8,380 nt of DNA from Gammaproteobacteria bacterium (lineage in GTDB: Bacteria; Pseudomonadota; Gammaproteobacteria; QOAV01): NCBI GenBank assembly GCA_003972845.1, contig QOAV01000184.1:1-8380 (forward strand), written 5' to 3'. This document shows, in pieces, positions 1 to 6,974 of this stretch. Every line of letters begins with the position of its first letter. The first letter of the stretch is position 1. A program made the translations under genes and the position numbers. The notes under the pieces are model-generated. The model worked only from the letters and a program-made list of their open reading frames with translations, searched no databases and had not been told where the DNA came from.

Positions 1-189
1 TCAGCCGGCGTTTCATTCTTAATATTCAGCGGCCAAGTGTAAGTCGCCCTGCTTGAGGGCGTCAACCCGGTATCCCGTCAATTCTGCGGAACCACCAGTG
101 GCCCATAGGGTAAACCAGGGAACTCGTGCTGCGCCAATAGTTTGTTGTTATCGCGCAGCGCAGAATTTCTTATTTGTCGTGCGAATAGC
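1..189. other. Spacer downstream of tRNA-Leu with no complete gene
   Basis: No complete gene is visible here. On the minus strand an ATG at 16-14 opens a frame reading Met-Lys-Arg-Arg-Leu up to the window edge. By synteny rimP would be expected about here, but five codons cannot identify a gene and no clear ribosome binding site precedes it. The stretch also holds a promoter-like site (36-65) and two dyads: 45-50 pairing with 56-61, and 128-134 pairing with 153-159 across an 18-nt loop. Neither dyad is followed by a run of T on the minus strand, so I see no intrinsic terminator behind the tRNA. I searched for a second tRNA such as the initiator tRNA found near leuU in E. coli, and saw none. 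Confidence 0.6.
36..65 (-). promoter_or_regulatory. Candidate sigma70 promoter facing the left edge
   Basis: On the minus strand, TTGACG at 65-60 (5 of 6 matches to the -35 consensus) is followed after 18 nt by TACACT at 41-36 (4 of 6 matches to the -10 consensus). Transcription would start near position 29 and run off the left edge, where rimP-nusA-infB is expected by synteny. The spacer contains the dyad CGCCCT/AGGGCG (45-50 and 56-61). If the ATG at 16-14 were a real start, the leader would be only about a dozen nucleotides. This rests on motif matching alone. Confidence 0.35.
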
Positions 190-274
190 TGGTGCCGAAG
201 GCCGGACTCGAACCGGCACGGCTTGCGCCACTACCCCCTCAAGGTAGCGTGTCTACCAATTTCACCACTTCGGC
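190..274 (-). tRNA. leuU: tRNA-Leu, anticodon GAG
   Basis: This gene encodes the leucine tRNA that reads CUC and CUU codons. The transcript runs from 274 to 190 with CCA encoded at its 3' end (192-190). The acceptor arms GCCGAAG (274-268) and CTTCGGC (200-194) pair perfectly over 7 bp. The 5-bp anticodon stem CTACC/GGTAG closes the loop TTGAGGG, giving anticodon GAG (240-238). A long variable arm with a GGC/GCC stem marks it as a class II tRNA, and the T loop is TTCGAGT in a perfect GCCGG/CCGGC stem. Its position just behind secG matches leuU of E. coli and the equivalent pseudomonad locus, so it may be processed from a secG read-through transcript; I see no convincing promoter of its own in the short gap. 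Confidence 0.97.
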
Positions 275-289
275 CAGACTATTCAAGCT

Positions 290-338
290 TTTTCCTGCGC
301 CGGCGGGGTCATCACCGCCATGGCGCAGATGAGGAAAA
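290..338 (-). other. Long hairpin between secG and tRNA-Leu
   Basis: Starting immediately after the secG stop codon, CTGCGCC (295-301) pairs with GGCGCAG (322-328), and inside this GGCGG (302-306) pairs with CCGCC (315-319). The loop has 8 nt and there is a 2-nt bulge. Flanking tttt and aaaa tracts (290-293 and 335-338) could lengthen the stem. Because the T tract precedes the stem and the A tract follows it on either strand, this is not a standard intrinsic terminator. It may cap the secG mRNA or guide processing between secG and the tRNA; that role is inferred. Confidence 0.5.
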
Positions 339-719
339 TCATTCAGGCACGGCAGGAATATCAGATGGTTTTTTGCCCGGGTCCTCGGATTTCTGTTCTA
401 TCGTTTTTTTAGCTGCATCCGCGCCTGGCAGTACGACCGGAGCAGTTGTCGCTGGCGTGTCGGTGCTCTGCTGAATGACGCTGTCGGACTTGACCGCCTG
501 GCGACTGAAATATGCCAGGGTCAGGCTGGTAATGAAAAAAACGGTTGCCAGAGCAGCGGTCAGGCGGGTCAGGAAATTCGCCGATCCTGCGCTGCCGAAA
601 AAAGTCTGGGAAGCGCCAAACGATGCCCCCATGTCGGCGCCTTTGCCGTGTTGCACCAGGATCAGCCCGATGAGCGCGGCGGATACCAGGATATGGGCGA
701 CCAGTACGATGTCATGCAT
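339..719 (-). CDS. secG: SecG, protein translocase subunit
   Basis: SecG is a small inner-membrane subunit of the SecYEG channel, which exports unfolded proteins in partnership with SecA. The 126-residue product shows the family layout: a first membrane helix at about residues 3-22, the conserved cytoplasmic loop with QHGKGADMGASFG and FGSAGSANFLTR (about 23-52), and a second membrane helix at about 53-71. A polar, Pro/Lys/Asp-rich tail of about 50 residues follows; it varies in this family and I assign it no function. The ATG at 719-717 is chosen because an AAAGGAA ribosome binding site lies about 9 nt upstream. secG lies 120 nt behind tpiA and ahead of the tRNA-Leu gene, as in pseudomonads. 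The gap to tpiA has hairpins but no visible terminator, so co-transcription with tpiA is likely. Confidence 0.96.
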   Translation of the reverse strand: MHDIVLVAHILVSAALIGLILVQHGKGADMGASFGASQTFFGSAGSANFLTRLTAALATVFFITSLTLAYFSRQAVKSDSVIQQSTDTPATTAPVVLPGADAAKKTIEQKSEDPGKKPSDIPAVPE

Positions 720-756
720 GTTTCAAATTCCTTTAGGAGTCGGTCGGGTTCGAGCT

Positions 757-774
757 TCAGCCCCCAAGGGCTGA
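757..774 (-). other. Perfect 7-bp hairpin in the tpiA-secG leader
   Basis: TCAGCCC (757-763) and GGGCTGA (768-774) form a perfect 7-bp stem with a 4-nt loop. In the minus-strand transcript it lies about 38 nt ahead of the secG start and is not followed by a U run, so it is not a canonical terminator. It could adjust stability or translation of secG in the operon mRNA, which is inference. Confidence 0.4.
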
Positions 775-794
775 GGCGCAGGGAAACGCCGAGC

Positions 795-839
795 GAGCCT
801 GACTTTTTCGCAATAGATGTTCATCAGTCCGACAGGCTC
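795..839. repeat. Inverted repeat directly behind tpiA
   Basis: GAGCCTG at 795-801 is the exact reverse complement of CAGGCTC at 833-839, separated by 31 nt. The right arm touches the tpiA stop codon (842-840). The long loop lowers the likelihood that it folds strongly on its own. Together with the 757-774 hairpin it gives the 120-nt tpiA-secG gap some potential RNA structure. Confidence 0.35.
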
Positions 840-1589
840 CTAGGCAGCGCGGCAAATAGCCAGAAATTCTGCTGCATCCAGCGAGGCGCCGCCGATCAGG
901 CCACCGTCAATGTCGGCTCGGGAAAACAATTCTTCCGCATTACTGGATTTCACGCTGCCACCGTACAGGATACGCAATCCCTCGGCGATGCCCGAATCCA
1001 TGTCGGCCAGTTTGTTCCGAATGAAAGCATGGACTTCCTGCGCCTGTTCGGGAGAAGCCGTCTTGCCTGTGCCAATAGCCCAGACAGGTTCGTAAGCGAC
1101 AATGGCGTTTTCCAGCGCGGCAATTCCATTGGCCTGAATCACTGCGTCGAGCTGACGGGCTACCACGGACTCGGTATTGCCGGCTTCGCGTTCTTCCAGC
1201 AATTCGCCCACGCATAATACGGGAATCAGGCCGTGTTCCTGCGCCTTGGCGAACTTCTTCGCCACCAGCTCGTCTGTCTCGCCGTACAGGGCGCGGCGCT
1301 CGGAGTGACCGACGATGACGTGAGTACAGCTGTAGTCTTTCAGCATCGCGCCGGATATTTCGCCAGTGAAGGCGCCGGCATCCTGGTCGCTGAGATTTTG
1401 CGCGCCCAGCTGAACAGCAGAACCGGATACGATGGCTTCGGCATCGGCAATATGGACATAAGGCGGGCAGATCAGCACTTCGGCGTTATTTACGTCATCA
1501 ACGCCATCGACCAGGCCTTGCGCCAGAGCCGAAGCTTCTGACCTGCCGAGATTCATTTTCCAGTTTCCTGCTACCATTGGGCGCCGCAT
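840..1589 (-). CDS. tpiA: Triosephosphate isomerase
   Basis: TpiA is a cytoplasmic glycolytic and gluconeogenic enzyme that interconverts dihydroxyacetone phosphate and glyceraldehyde 3-phosphate. The 249-residue product has normal length and all hallmark residues: Asn9 and Lys11 in GNWKMN, catalytic His95 in VIVGHSERR, catalytic Glu167 in the [11 protein letters not shown] signature, the flexible lid that follows (about 171-178), and the phosphate-binding YGGSVK (209-214) and GGASL (233-237). The ATG at 1589-1587 is preceded by GGAGG six nucleotides upstream (1600-1596), and [10 protein letters not shown] matches known pseudomonad N termini, so the in-frame Met5 is unlikely to be the start. 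The gap to glmM is 119 nt with no obvious terminator, consistent with one operon. Finding tpiA between glmM and secG separates this genome from enterics. Confidence 0.98.
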   Translation of the reverse strand: MRRPMVAGNWKMNLGRSEASALAQGLVDGVDDVNNAEVLICPPYVHIADAEAIVSGSAVQLGAQNLSDQDAGAFTGEISGAMLKDYSCTHVIVGHSERRALYGETDELVAKKFAKAQEHGLIPVLCVGELLEEREAGNTESVVARQLDAVIQANGIAALENAIVAYEPVWAIGTGKTASPEQAQEVHAFIRNKLADMDSGIAEGLRILYGGSVKSSNAEELFSRADIDGGLIGGASLDAAEFLAICRAA

Positions 1590-1708
1590 GCCGAGCCTCC
1601 AGAAATCGTGTCATTCGAGAAAGGCGCGGATGTTACCTATCGACAGAGAGGAAAGCAATCAAAGAGGTCTGTCCGGATAAATTTGTCTGGTGCCGCAAAC
1701 CACGGCTG

Positions 1709-3058
1709 TCAGGCCATGGCTGCTTCGCTGCGAACCACGTCGGCCAGTGATTCGCACAGGCGGTTCACCAGTTGTTCATCTTCGCCTTCGATCATGACGC
1801 GAATCAGCGGCTCGGTGCCGGATGCCCTGAGCAGCACCCTGCCCTTGTCCGCCAGGGTTGCTTCGGTTTCACGAACTGCAGTGCTGACGGCGTCAGAGCC
1901 AGAATAGTCGAATTTGGCGTCAGTTTTGATATTGATCATCTTTTGTGGAAATACCCGCATTCCAGCGGCCAGAGCGGAAAGGGGCTTGCCGGATTCCAGC
2001 ATGATTTTCAGCACCAGCAGCGCCGCAACAATGCCGTCTCCGGTCGTGCTTTGCTCGAGGCAGATAATGTGGCCGGACGATTCGCCGCCCAGGCGCCAGC
2101 CATGCTGTTTCATGGCGGCCATGACATAGCGGTCGCCAACATCGGAGCGCTTGAACGGTATGCCGGCCTGCTGAAAGGCTTTTTCCAGCCCGAGATTGGT
2201 CATCAGGGTGCCGACCACGCCGCCCTCGAACGGTCTGCCATCACGATGGGCGGCGGCAATGACATACAGAATCTGATCGCCATCAACCAGACTGCCGTTT
2301 TCATCCACCATGATCAGGCGGTCGCCATCGCCGTCGAGAGCGATGCCCACATCAGCGCCCGACTGCCTGACCAGATTGATCAAGGCTTGCGGCGCAGTGG
2401 AGCCACATTCTTCGTTGATATTGAAGCCATCCGGTTCGTTGGCCATGGCAATCACATCCGCGCCAAGTTCGGTAAACACCGGCGGCGCCACATGGTAAGC
2501 GGCACCATTGGCGCAATCCAGAGCCACCTTGATGCCATTCAGATTCAGCCGGTTGGGAAAGGTGCTTTTGCAAAATTCGATGTAGCGCCCCGCCGCATCG
2601 GGATATCTCACAGCTTTGCCCAGTTTCGCCGCTTCCTGGGTATGCATGGGCTGGTCCATCATGGCCTCGATATTGCGCTCGGTTTCATCCGGCAGCTTGA
2701 AACCGTCGGGGGCGAAAAACTTGATGCCGTTATCGTAATAAGGGTTGTGCGATGCACTGATGACGATACCGGCCTGGGCGCGCGCCGTGCGCGTCAGGTA
2801 GGCGATGCCGGGCGTGGGCATGGGGCCGATCAGGCTGACGTCCACACCGGCAGCGGACAGGCCTGCTTCCAGAGCCGATTCCAGCAGATAACCGGAAACC
2901 CGGGTGTCCTTGCCGATGACCACCTTGCCGGTGGATTCGGCATTGTCGGCCAGAACTTTTCCTGCCGCCCATCCCAGTTTCATGACCAGTTCTGGCGTAA
3001 TGGGCGCTTCCCCGACGCGACCGCGAACACCATCGGTGCCAAAATATTTTCTGCTCAT
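1709..3058 (-). CDS. glmM: Phosphoglucosamine mutase
   Basis: GlmM converts glucosamine 6-phosphate to glucosamine 1-phosphate in the cytoplasm, the step before UDP-N-acetylglucosamine, which feeds peptidoglycan and lipopolysaccharide. The 449-residue product has the four-domain alpha-D-phosphohexomutase layout: FGTDGVRG at 6-13, the SASHNP active-site loop with the phosphorylated serine at about Ser103, the metal-binding DGDGDR at 242-247, the sugar-binding GGESSGH at 324-330, and the phosphate-binding [11 protein letters not shown] at 411-421. The [11 protein letters not shown] start and the [15 protein letters not shown] context favour GlmM over PgmA or ManB paralogues. The ATG at 3058-3056 overlaps the folP stop in an ATGA, with AGGGGA just upstream, so translation is probably coupled to folP. 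This folP-glmM pair is widely conserved. Confidence 0.98.
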   Translation of the reverse strand: MSRKYFGTDGVRGRVGEAPITPELVMKLGWAAGKVLADNAESTGKVVIGKDTRVSGYLLESALEAGLSAAGVDVSLIGPMPTPGIAYLTRTARAQAGIVISASHNPYYDNGIKFFAPDGFKLPDETERNIEAMMDQPMHTQEAAKLGKAVRYPDAAGRYIEFCKSTFPNRLNLNGIKVALDCANGAAYHVAPPVFTELGADVIAMANEPDGFNINEECGSTAPQALINLVRQSGADVGIALDGDGDRLIMVDENGSLVDGDQILYVIAAAHRDGRPFEGGVVGTLMTNLGLEKAFQQAGIPFKRSDVGDRYVMAAMKQHGWRLGGESSGHIICLEQSTTGDGIVAALLVLKIMLESGKPLSALAAGMRVFPQKMINIKTDAKFDYSGSDAVSTAVRETEATLADKGRVLLRASGTEPLIRVMIEGEDEQLVNRLCESLADVVRSEAAMA

Positions 3059-3891
3059 GGTTTCCCCTGCTCCACGTTCATGACCGCTTCGTACATGCGC
3101 ACTGCCTCCACGGTTTCTTTCACATCATGGACACGCAGAAATTGCGCGCCGTTTGCCACGGCGATCAGCGCCAGAGACAGGCTGGCGCTGAGGCGCTGGC
3201 CGACCGGCAAACCCAGTTCCTTGCCGATCATCGACTTGCGAGACAGGCCGGCCAGAACCGGGACCCCGAGGTCGGTTAATTTTGCCATGTTCTTCAGTAA
3301 AATATAATTATGTTTTAACTTTTTTCCGAAGCCAAATCCGGGATCAATAATAATGCGCCCCAGGTCAATGCCGGCGCTGATACAGGTCTGAATGCGGCCG
3401 TACAAAAAAGCTTTGACTTCTGCAGTGACATCATCGTAGGAGGGGTTATCCTGCATGGTTTGCGGGTTACCCTGCTTGTGCATGAGGCAGACAGCGACGC
3501 CGCTTTGCGCAGCCACTTCCATCGCTCCGGAAGCCTGCAGGGCATTGACGTCGTTGATGAGACTTGCTCCCGCCTCGACAGCTGCCTGCATGACTTGCGG
3601 TTTCCAGCTGTCGATGGAGACCGGTATGTCGACGTTGCGGGTAATGCGCTCGATGGCGGGCAGGATGCGATCCAGTTCTTCCTGCACGGATACTGGCTCG
3701 GCGCCGGGGCGGGTGGATTCACCGCCAATATCGATGATGTCAGCGCCGTCACGTTTCATTTTCCCGGCTTGCGCCAGGGCCTGATCGGGGGTAACGAACA
3801 AACCGCCATCGGAAAAGGAATCGGGGGTAACATTCAGCACCCCCATAACAGCTGTCCTGTCCGACCCCATATCCCGACCGGCGATCAGCAA
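3055..3891 (-). CDS. folP: Dihydropteroate synthase
   Basis: FolP condenses 6-hydroxymethyl-7,8-dihydropterin pyrophosphate with p-aminobenzoate to give dihydropteroate, a committed step of folate synthesis and the target of sulfonamides. The TIM-barrel signatures are present: [15 protein letters not shown] (16-30), [11 protein letters not shown] (53-63), INDV (112-115), [13 protein letters not shown] (135-147), DPGFGFGK (183-190), LSRKSMIG (216-223) and RVHDVKE (253-259). The 278-residue form uses a TTG at 3891-3889 with GAGGA seven nucleotides upstream. It keeps the first strand (LLIAGRD) that precedes MGVLN in homologues. An in-frame ATG at 3870-3868 would give 271 residues but has a poorer ribosome binding site and loses that strand. 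The frame is the same as that of ftsH, separated by the ftsH TAA and 11 sense codons. folP lies 33 nt behind ftsH. Confidence 0.96.
   Translation of the reverse strand: MLIAGRDMGSDRTAVMGVLNVTPDSFSDGGLFVTPDQALAQAGKMKRDGADIIDIGGESTRPGAEPVSVQEELDRILPAIERITRNVDIPVSIDSWKPQVMQAAVEAGASLINDVNALQASGAMEVAAQSGVAVCLMHKQGNPQTMQDNPSYDDVTAEVKAFLYGRIQTCISAGIDLGRIIIDPGFGFGKKLKHNYILLKNMAKLTDLGVPVLAGLSRKSMIGKELGLPVGQRLSASLSLALIAVANGAQFLRVHDVKETVEAVRMYEAVMNVEQGKP
3307..3335 (-). promoter_or_regulatory. Candidate internal promoter inside folP
   Basis: On the minus strand, TTGGCT (3335-3330, 4 of 6) and CATAAT (3312-3307, 5 of 6) are separated by exactly 17 nt. They sit in a short AT-rich island inside an otherwise GC-rich gene. 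The island encodes the [10 protein letters not shown] segment and uses two TTA leucine codons. Transcription would enter glmM-tpiA-secG in the sense direction. A perfect TATAAT also occurs on the plus strand (3303-3308) behind TTGCCA (3282-3287), but its 15-nt spacer is poor. This is a motif match only. Confidence 0.3.
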
Positions 3892-3924
3892 CAGAGCATC
3901 CTCGAGAAAAGGCCGAAGCGTCCG

Positions 3925-5865
3925 TTAATGTTCGCTGGCAGGTTTGTCCATGTGGGGTTTGGGTTTGGTTCCCTTCTTGTCATCCTTGACAGCCGGCTTG
4001 CCGCTCTTGTTATCATTGCCGCTCTTGTTATCAAAAGAACCGGTGGATTCTTCTGGTGAACGCGGCGGTTTGCCGGACATGATGTCTTCGATCTGGTCAG
4101 CCTGCAGAGTTTCCCATTCGAGCAGGGTCTGGGCCATAAGCTCAATCTTCTCACGGTTATCCTCAATGATCTTGCGCGCGCGATGGTATTGCTCGTCGAT
4201 GATGCGCTGGATTTCTTCGTCCACCATCTGCGCGGTGGAATCACTGAGATTCTTGTGCGTGGTGACATCCCGGCCAAGAAACACTTCGCTCTCGTTGTCG
4301 CCATAGACCCGCGGCCCGAGTTTGTCCGACATGCCCCAGCGAGTGACCATTTTACGGGCTATATCGGTAGCGCGCTCGAAATCGTTGGAAGCGCCCGTGG
4401 TCATCTGGTCCATGAACACTTCCTCGGCGATACGCCCGCCCATGAGCACCGCGATAGTGGCGAGCAGGTATTTGCGATTGTGACTGTAACGGTCTTCTTC
4501 CGGCAACTGCATGGTGACGCCCAATGCCCGACCGCGCGGTATGATGGTGACCTTGTGTACCGGGTCGGTCAGCGGCGCCAGCACCTTGGCGACCACGGTA
4601 TGCCCGGATTCATGGTAGGCGGTATTCTTGCGCTCGTCTTCCGGCATCACCATGGAGCGGCGCTCTGCGCCCATGAGTATCTTGTCCTTGGCCAGCTCGA
4701 AATGAGACATGCTGACTTCCTTTACTCCGGCTCGCGCAGCAAACAGGGCGGCCTCATTGACCAGATTGGCCAGATCCGCACCGGAAAAACCGGGCGTTCC
4801 GCGAGCAATCACTTTGGCCTGCACGTCATCGGCCACCGGGATTTTTTTCATGTGCACCAGCAGAATCTTTTCGCGACCCAGTATATCGGGCAGAGGCACG
4901 TTCACCTGTCGATCAAAGCGGCCCGGGCGCAGCAGGGCCGGATCCAGTACATCGGGCCGGTTGGTGGCGGCGATAACGATGACGCCGTCATTGGCTTCAA
5001 AACCATCCATTTCCACCAGCAACTGGTTCAGGGTCTGTTCGCGCTCGTCATTGCCGCCGCCGAGGCCAGCACCACGTTGACGGCCCACAGCGTCAATTTC
5101 ATCGATGAAGATGATACATGGCGCATTTTTCTTGGCCTGCTCAAACATATCGCGGACCCGGGAAGCGCCCACGCCGACGAACATTTCGACAAAATCCGAG
5201 CCGGAAATGGTAAAGAAAGGTACTTTTGCTTCGCCGGCAATGGCCTTGGCCAGCAAAGTCTTGCCGGTACCGGGGCTGCCGGTCATGAGTACACCGCGAG
5301 GTATGCGTCCACCCAGTTTCTGGAAGCGCGAGGGATCTTTCAGAAATTCCACCAGCTCGGATACTTCATCCTTGGCTTCCTCGATACCGGCAACATCATC
5401 GAAAGTGATCTTGTTCTTGTCTTCGGTAAGCATCTTGGCGCGGCTTTTGCCAAAGCTCATGGCACCGCGACCGCCGCCGCCCTGCATCTGGCGCATGAAA
5501 AAAATCCACACACCGATCAGCAACAACAGCGGGAACCAGCTGATAAATATCTGCGCCAGCAGGCTGGGTTGTTCTTCCGGTTTGGCATTGACGGTGACGC
5601 CATTGGCCAGCAGGTCGCCCATCAGCCCCGGATCATCCGGCGCATAGGTTTCGAATACCTTGCCATCCTGGGTTACGCCGGTAATGTTGTGACCATCAAT
5701 GGTGGCGCGGGCAATGCGGCCCTGTTTGACTTCCGAGATAAACGCGGAATAGTCCATGCGGCCGCTGGCAGTCAGGTCGCTGTGGGGCTCGAAATTATTG
5801 AAAACCGCCATCAGCACCATGGCTATGACTAACCACAAGGCCAGATTCTTGGTCAGATTATTCAC
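3925..5865 (-). CDS. ftsH: ATP-dependent zinc metalloprotease FtsH
   Basis: FtsH is a hexameric inner-membrane AAA+ protease that extracts and degrades misfolded membrane proteins and short-lived cytoplasmic regulators. The 646-residue product shows TM1 at about 8-25, a periplasmic domain (about 26-100), TM2 at about 102-124, Walker A GSPGTGKT (196-203), the pore motif FVG (229-231), Walker B IIFIDEID (251-258), and the second region of homology with [18 protein letters not shown] (302-319). The zinc site is HESGH (418-422), with the likely third ligand Asp495 in [10 protein letters not shown]. The Ser in HESGH replaces the more common Ala but fits HEXXH. The start is GTG at 5865-5863, with GAGG seven nucleotides upstream. 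The C-terminal tail after about 603 is Lys/Pro/Asp-rich and contains a repeated DNKSG. ftsH lies between rlmE and folP, the classical arrangement. Confidence 0.98.
   Translation of the reverse strand: MNNLTKNLALWLVIAMVLMAVFNNFEPHSDLTASGRMDYSAFISEVKQGRIARATIDGHNITGVTQDGKVFETYAPDDPGLMGDLLANGVTVNAKPEEQPSLLAQIFISWFPLLLLIGVWIFFMRQMQGGGGRGAMSFGKSRAKMLTEDKNKITFDDVAGIEEAKDEVSELVEFLKDPSRFQKLGGRIPRGVLMTGSPGTGKTLLAKAIAGEAKVPFFTISGSDFVEMFVGVGASRVRDMFEQAKKNAPCIIFIDEIDAVGRQRGAGLGGGNDEREQTLNQLLVEMDGFEANDGVIVIAATNRPDVLDPALLRPGRFDRQVNVPLPDILGREKILLVHMKKIPVADDVQAKVIARGTPGFSGADLANLVNEAALFAARAGVKEVSMSHFELAKDKILMGAERRSMVMPEDERKNTAYHESGHTVVAKVLAPLTDPVHKVTIIPRGRALGVTMQLPEEDRYSHNRKYLLATIAVLMGGRIAEEVFMDQMTTGASNDFERATDIARKMVTRWGMSDKLGPRVYGDNESEVFLGRDVTTHKNLSDSTAQMVDEEIQRIIDEQYHRARKIIEDNREKIELMAQTLLEWETLQADQIEDIMSGKPPRSPEESTGSFDNKSGNDNKSGKPAVKDDKKGTKPKPHMDKPASEH
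3998..4033. repeat. Exact 18-bp tandem duplication in the ftsH tail
   Basis: Two identical adjacent copies, 3998-4015 and 4016-4033, of the plus-strand unit ttgccgctcttgttatca lie in the 3' end of ftsH. The unit is a multiple of three and keeps the frame, so the protein reads DNKSGN then DNKSGK near residues 612-623. It lies beyond the conserved protease domain, in a variable tail. Confidence 0.95.
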
Positions 5866-5926
5866 GCTTTTTCCTCATTCAACATGTCGCTACATTGCCT
5901 GTTTGGTGTTTGCCTGATCTGCCTGA

Positions 5927-5935
5927 AGTTTAGCA
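5927..5935 (-). promoter_or_regulatory. Candidate extended -10 element ahead of ftsH
   Basis: In the 113-nt rlmE-ftsH gap the minus strand reads TGC followed by TAAACT, an extended -10 (TGn plus 4 of 6 matches). No good -35 box lies at 16-19 nt upstream. I looked for a sigma32-type heat-shock promoter, as precedes ftsH in E. coli, and did not find one. The leader would be about 55 nt. Confidence 0.25.
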
Positions 5936-5978
5936 GAATCGCATTTAACTGCACTATCTCCGTTTCGATCCCGCCGGC

Positions 5979-6608
5979 TCAGGGTTCCTTCAAACAGCTG
6001 CCATACAGATACAGCTCGCGGCTGCGACTACGCGAAGCCTCGGGCTTCTGTACCCCGACCTTGCGAAAGCGCAGCTGCATTTCATGGCGAAATTCATCCA
6101 GTCCGGCGCCCTGAAAGGTTTTCACCAGCAGGTTGCCGCCCGGCTTCAGTACTTCGACGGCAAAATGCAGGGCCATTTCAGCCAATCCAATACTGCGCGC
6201 CTGATCGACTGAGGGTATACCGCTCATATTGGGGGCTATATCGCTGAGAACAAGGTCGGCGCCGGAGCCCAGCTTGTCTTTCAGCCGATTCCTGACAGCC
6301 GGATCCAGCAGGTCGCCCCGTACGAAATCCACCTTGTCGAGGTCTTCCATGTCCAGCAGATCAACGGCCACAATCCGGCCGTCCCTGATTTTTTGCGCGG
6401 CATACTGAGACCACGCGCCGGGTGCTGCGCCCAGATCGACCACCGTCATGCCGCGATGCAGGAGCTGCAGTTTGCGGTGCATTTCGTCGAGCTTGTAAAC
6501 CGCTCTCGAGCGATAACCCTGCTTGCGCGACCGTTGCACAAACGGATCCTTCTCATGCTCTGCCAGCCAGCGAGCACTACTGGCTGTTCTGCGTTTTTTA
6601 GCAGCCAT
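5979..6608 (-). CDS. rlmE: 23S rRNA (uridine-2'-O) methyltransferase
   Basis: RlmE (RrmJ/FtsJ) uses S-adenosylmethionine to methylate the 2'-O of U2552 in the 23S rRNA A loop, a late step in 50S assembly. At 209 residues it equals the E. coli length. The SAM-binding motif VDLGAAPGAWSQ is at 57-68, and the K-D-K-E catalytic set fits Lys39 (AVYKLDE), Asp123 (LSDIAPNMSG), Lys163 (LVKTFQG) and Glu198 (SRELYLY). The basic N terminus with RSRKQGYRSRAVYKL is typical RNA-binding sequence of the family. The ATG at 6608-6606 has only a weak AGG about 10 nt upstream. The gene is transcribed away from yhbY, another ribosome-assembly gene, and leads into ftsH, a conserved rlmE-ftsH pair. Confidence 0.98.
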   Translation of the reverse strand: MAAKKRRTASSARWLAEHEKDPFVQRSRKQGYRSRAVYKLDEMHRKLQLLHRGMTVVDLGAAPGAWSQYAAQKIRDGRIVAVDLLDMEDLDKVDFVRGDLLDPAVRNRLKDKLGSGADLVLSDIAPNMSGIPSVDQARSIGLAEMALHFAVEVLKPGGNLLVKTFQGAGLDEFRHEMQLRFRKVGVQKPEASRSRSRELYLYGSCLKEP

Positions 6609-6669
6609 GGAAGTCGGACCTGTTTTCGGTTAAGCTCGCGCGCCTTTTTACGACCATCAACACTCACCC
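6609..6669. promoter_or_regulatory. Divergent rlmE/yhbY spacer
   Basis: These 61 bp separate the starts of rlmE (minus) and yhbY (plus), so promoters for both genes should lie here or overlap the two coding ends. I could not pick out a convincing -35/-10 pair on either strand. Neither gene has a strong ribosome binding site here, and the yhbY start shows none at all. The regulatory role is inferred from gene orientation. Confidence 0.45.
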
Positions 6670-6960
6670 ATGCATTTATCAGGCAAACAGCTCAATCATC
6701 TGCGCAGCCTCGCCCACCATCTGAATCCGGTGGTCTTTGTCGGCGCTGCCGGACTGAGCGAGCCAGTGCTGGCGGAAGCAGAAACAGCATTGGCGCACCA
6801 CGAGTTGATCAAGATCAAAACCAGCGGCGCCGACAAGGCCGCCCGTAAAAGCCTGATGCAGGAAATCTGCGAAAAGACCGGCGCAGCCCCGGTACAGCAG
6901 ATCGGTAACCGGCTGGTATTGTACCGGCCGGCGGAGAAACCCCGCATCACCCTGCCCTGA
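6670..6960 (+). CDS. yhbY: YhbY, CRM-domain ribosome assembly protein
   Basis: YhbY is a small cytoplasmic RNA-binding protein of the CRS1/YhbY (CRM) family that associates with 50S precursors. The 96-residue product is essentially one CRM domain. It starts MHLSGKQ and LRSLAHHLNPVVFVG, has the RNA-binding GxxG loop as GAAG (25-28), then LAHHELIKIK (41-50), EICEKTGA (65-72) and the closing IGNRLVLYRP (78-87). Length and pattern match E. coli YhbY (97 residues). It is the only plus-strand gene, divergent from rlmE and convergent with greA with 14 nt between stops. No Shine-Dalgarno sequence is visible ahead of the ATG at 6670, yet no better in-frame start exists and the N terminus aligns with homologues. 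Confidence 0.96.
   Translation: MHLSGKQLNHLRSLAHHLNPVVFVGAAGLSEPVLAEAETALAHHELIKIKTSGADKAARKSLMQEICEKTGAAPVQQIGNRLVLYRPAEKPRITLP
6909..6931 (+). other. Hairpin in the 3' end of yhbY
   Basis: Arms 6909-6918 (CCGGCTGGTA) and 6922-6931 (TACCGGCCGG) pair over 10 bp around a 3-nt loop. In plus-strand RNA the single non-Watson-Crick position is a G-U wobble, while in minus-strand RNA it is a C-A mismatch, so the structure favours the yhbY mRNA. It lies inside the coding sequence, 27 nt before the end of the stop codon, without a U tract, so it is not a canonical terminator. Confidence 0.4.
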
Positions 6961-6974
6961 CAAGCACGGCCGCT

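Noticed and set aside
128..159. Inverted repeat GCTGCGC/GCGCAGC as a terminator behind tRNA-Leu
   Set aside because: The loop is 18 nt and no T run follows on the minus strand; the T-rich side faces the plus strand, where no gene precedes it.
190..274. tRNA-Leu as an integration site for a genomic island
   Set aside because: There is no integrase gene, no duplicated tRNA 3' end and no shift in base composition; both sides look like native synteny.
142..474. Plus-strand open frames across the tRNA-Leu gene
   Set aside because: They run through the tRNA and the 3' end of secG and have no family resemblance.
1590..1708. Possible promoter for tpiA in the glmM-tpiA gap (TTGATT with a downstream TAGGTA)
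   Set aside because: The spacer is 17 nt but the -10 box matches consensus at only two of six positions.
1772..3307. Long open frame on the plus strand opposite glmM and part of folP
   Set aside because: It lies antisense to unmistakable glmM and folP, has no recognisable domain and no ribosome binding site; such frames are common opposite GC-rich genes.
3986..4016. Plus-strand TTGACA and TATCAT antisense to the ftsH 3' end
   Set aside because: The 19-nt spacer is too long for a good promoter, and the -10 falls within the coding tandem duplication.
4183..5832. 549-codon open frame on the plus strand opposite ftsH
   Set aside because: It mirrors the codon pattern of ftsH, is His/Gly-rich with no known motif, and competes with a gene whose every key residue is present.
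5866..5978. Heat-shock (sigma32) promoter ahead of ftsH
   Set aside because: No CTTGAA-like and CCCCAT-like pair at suitable spacing was found in the gap.
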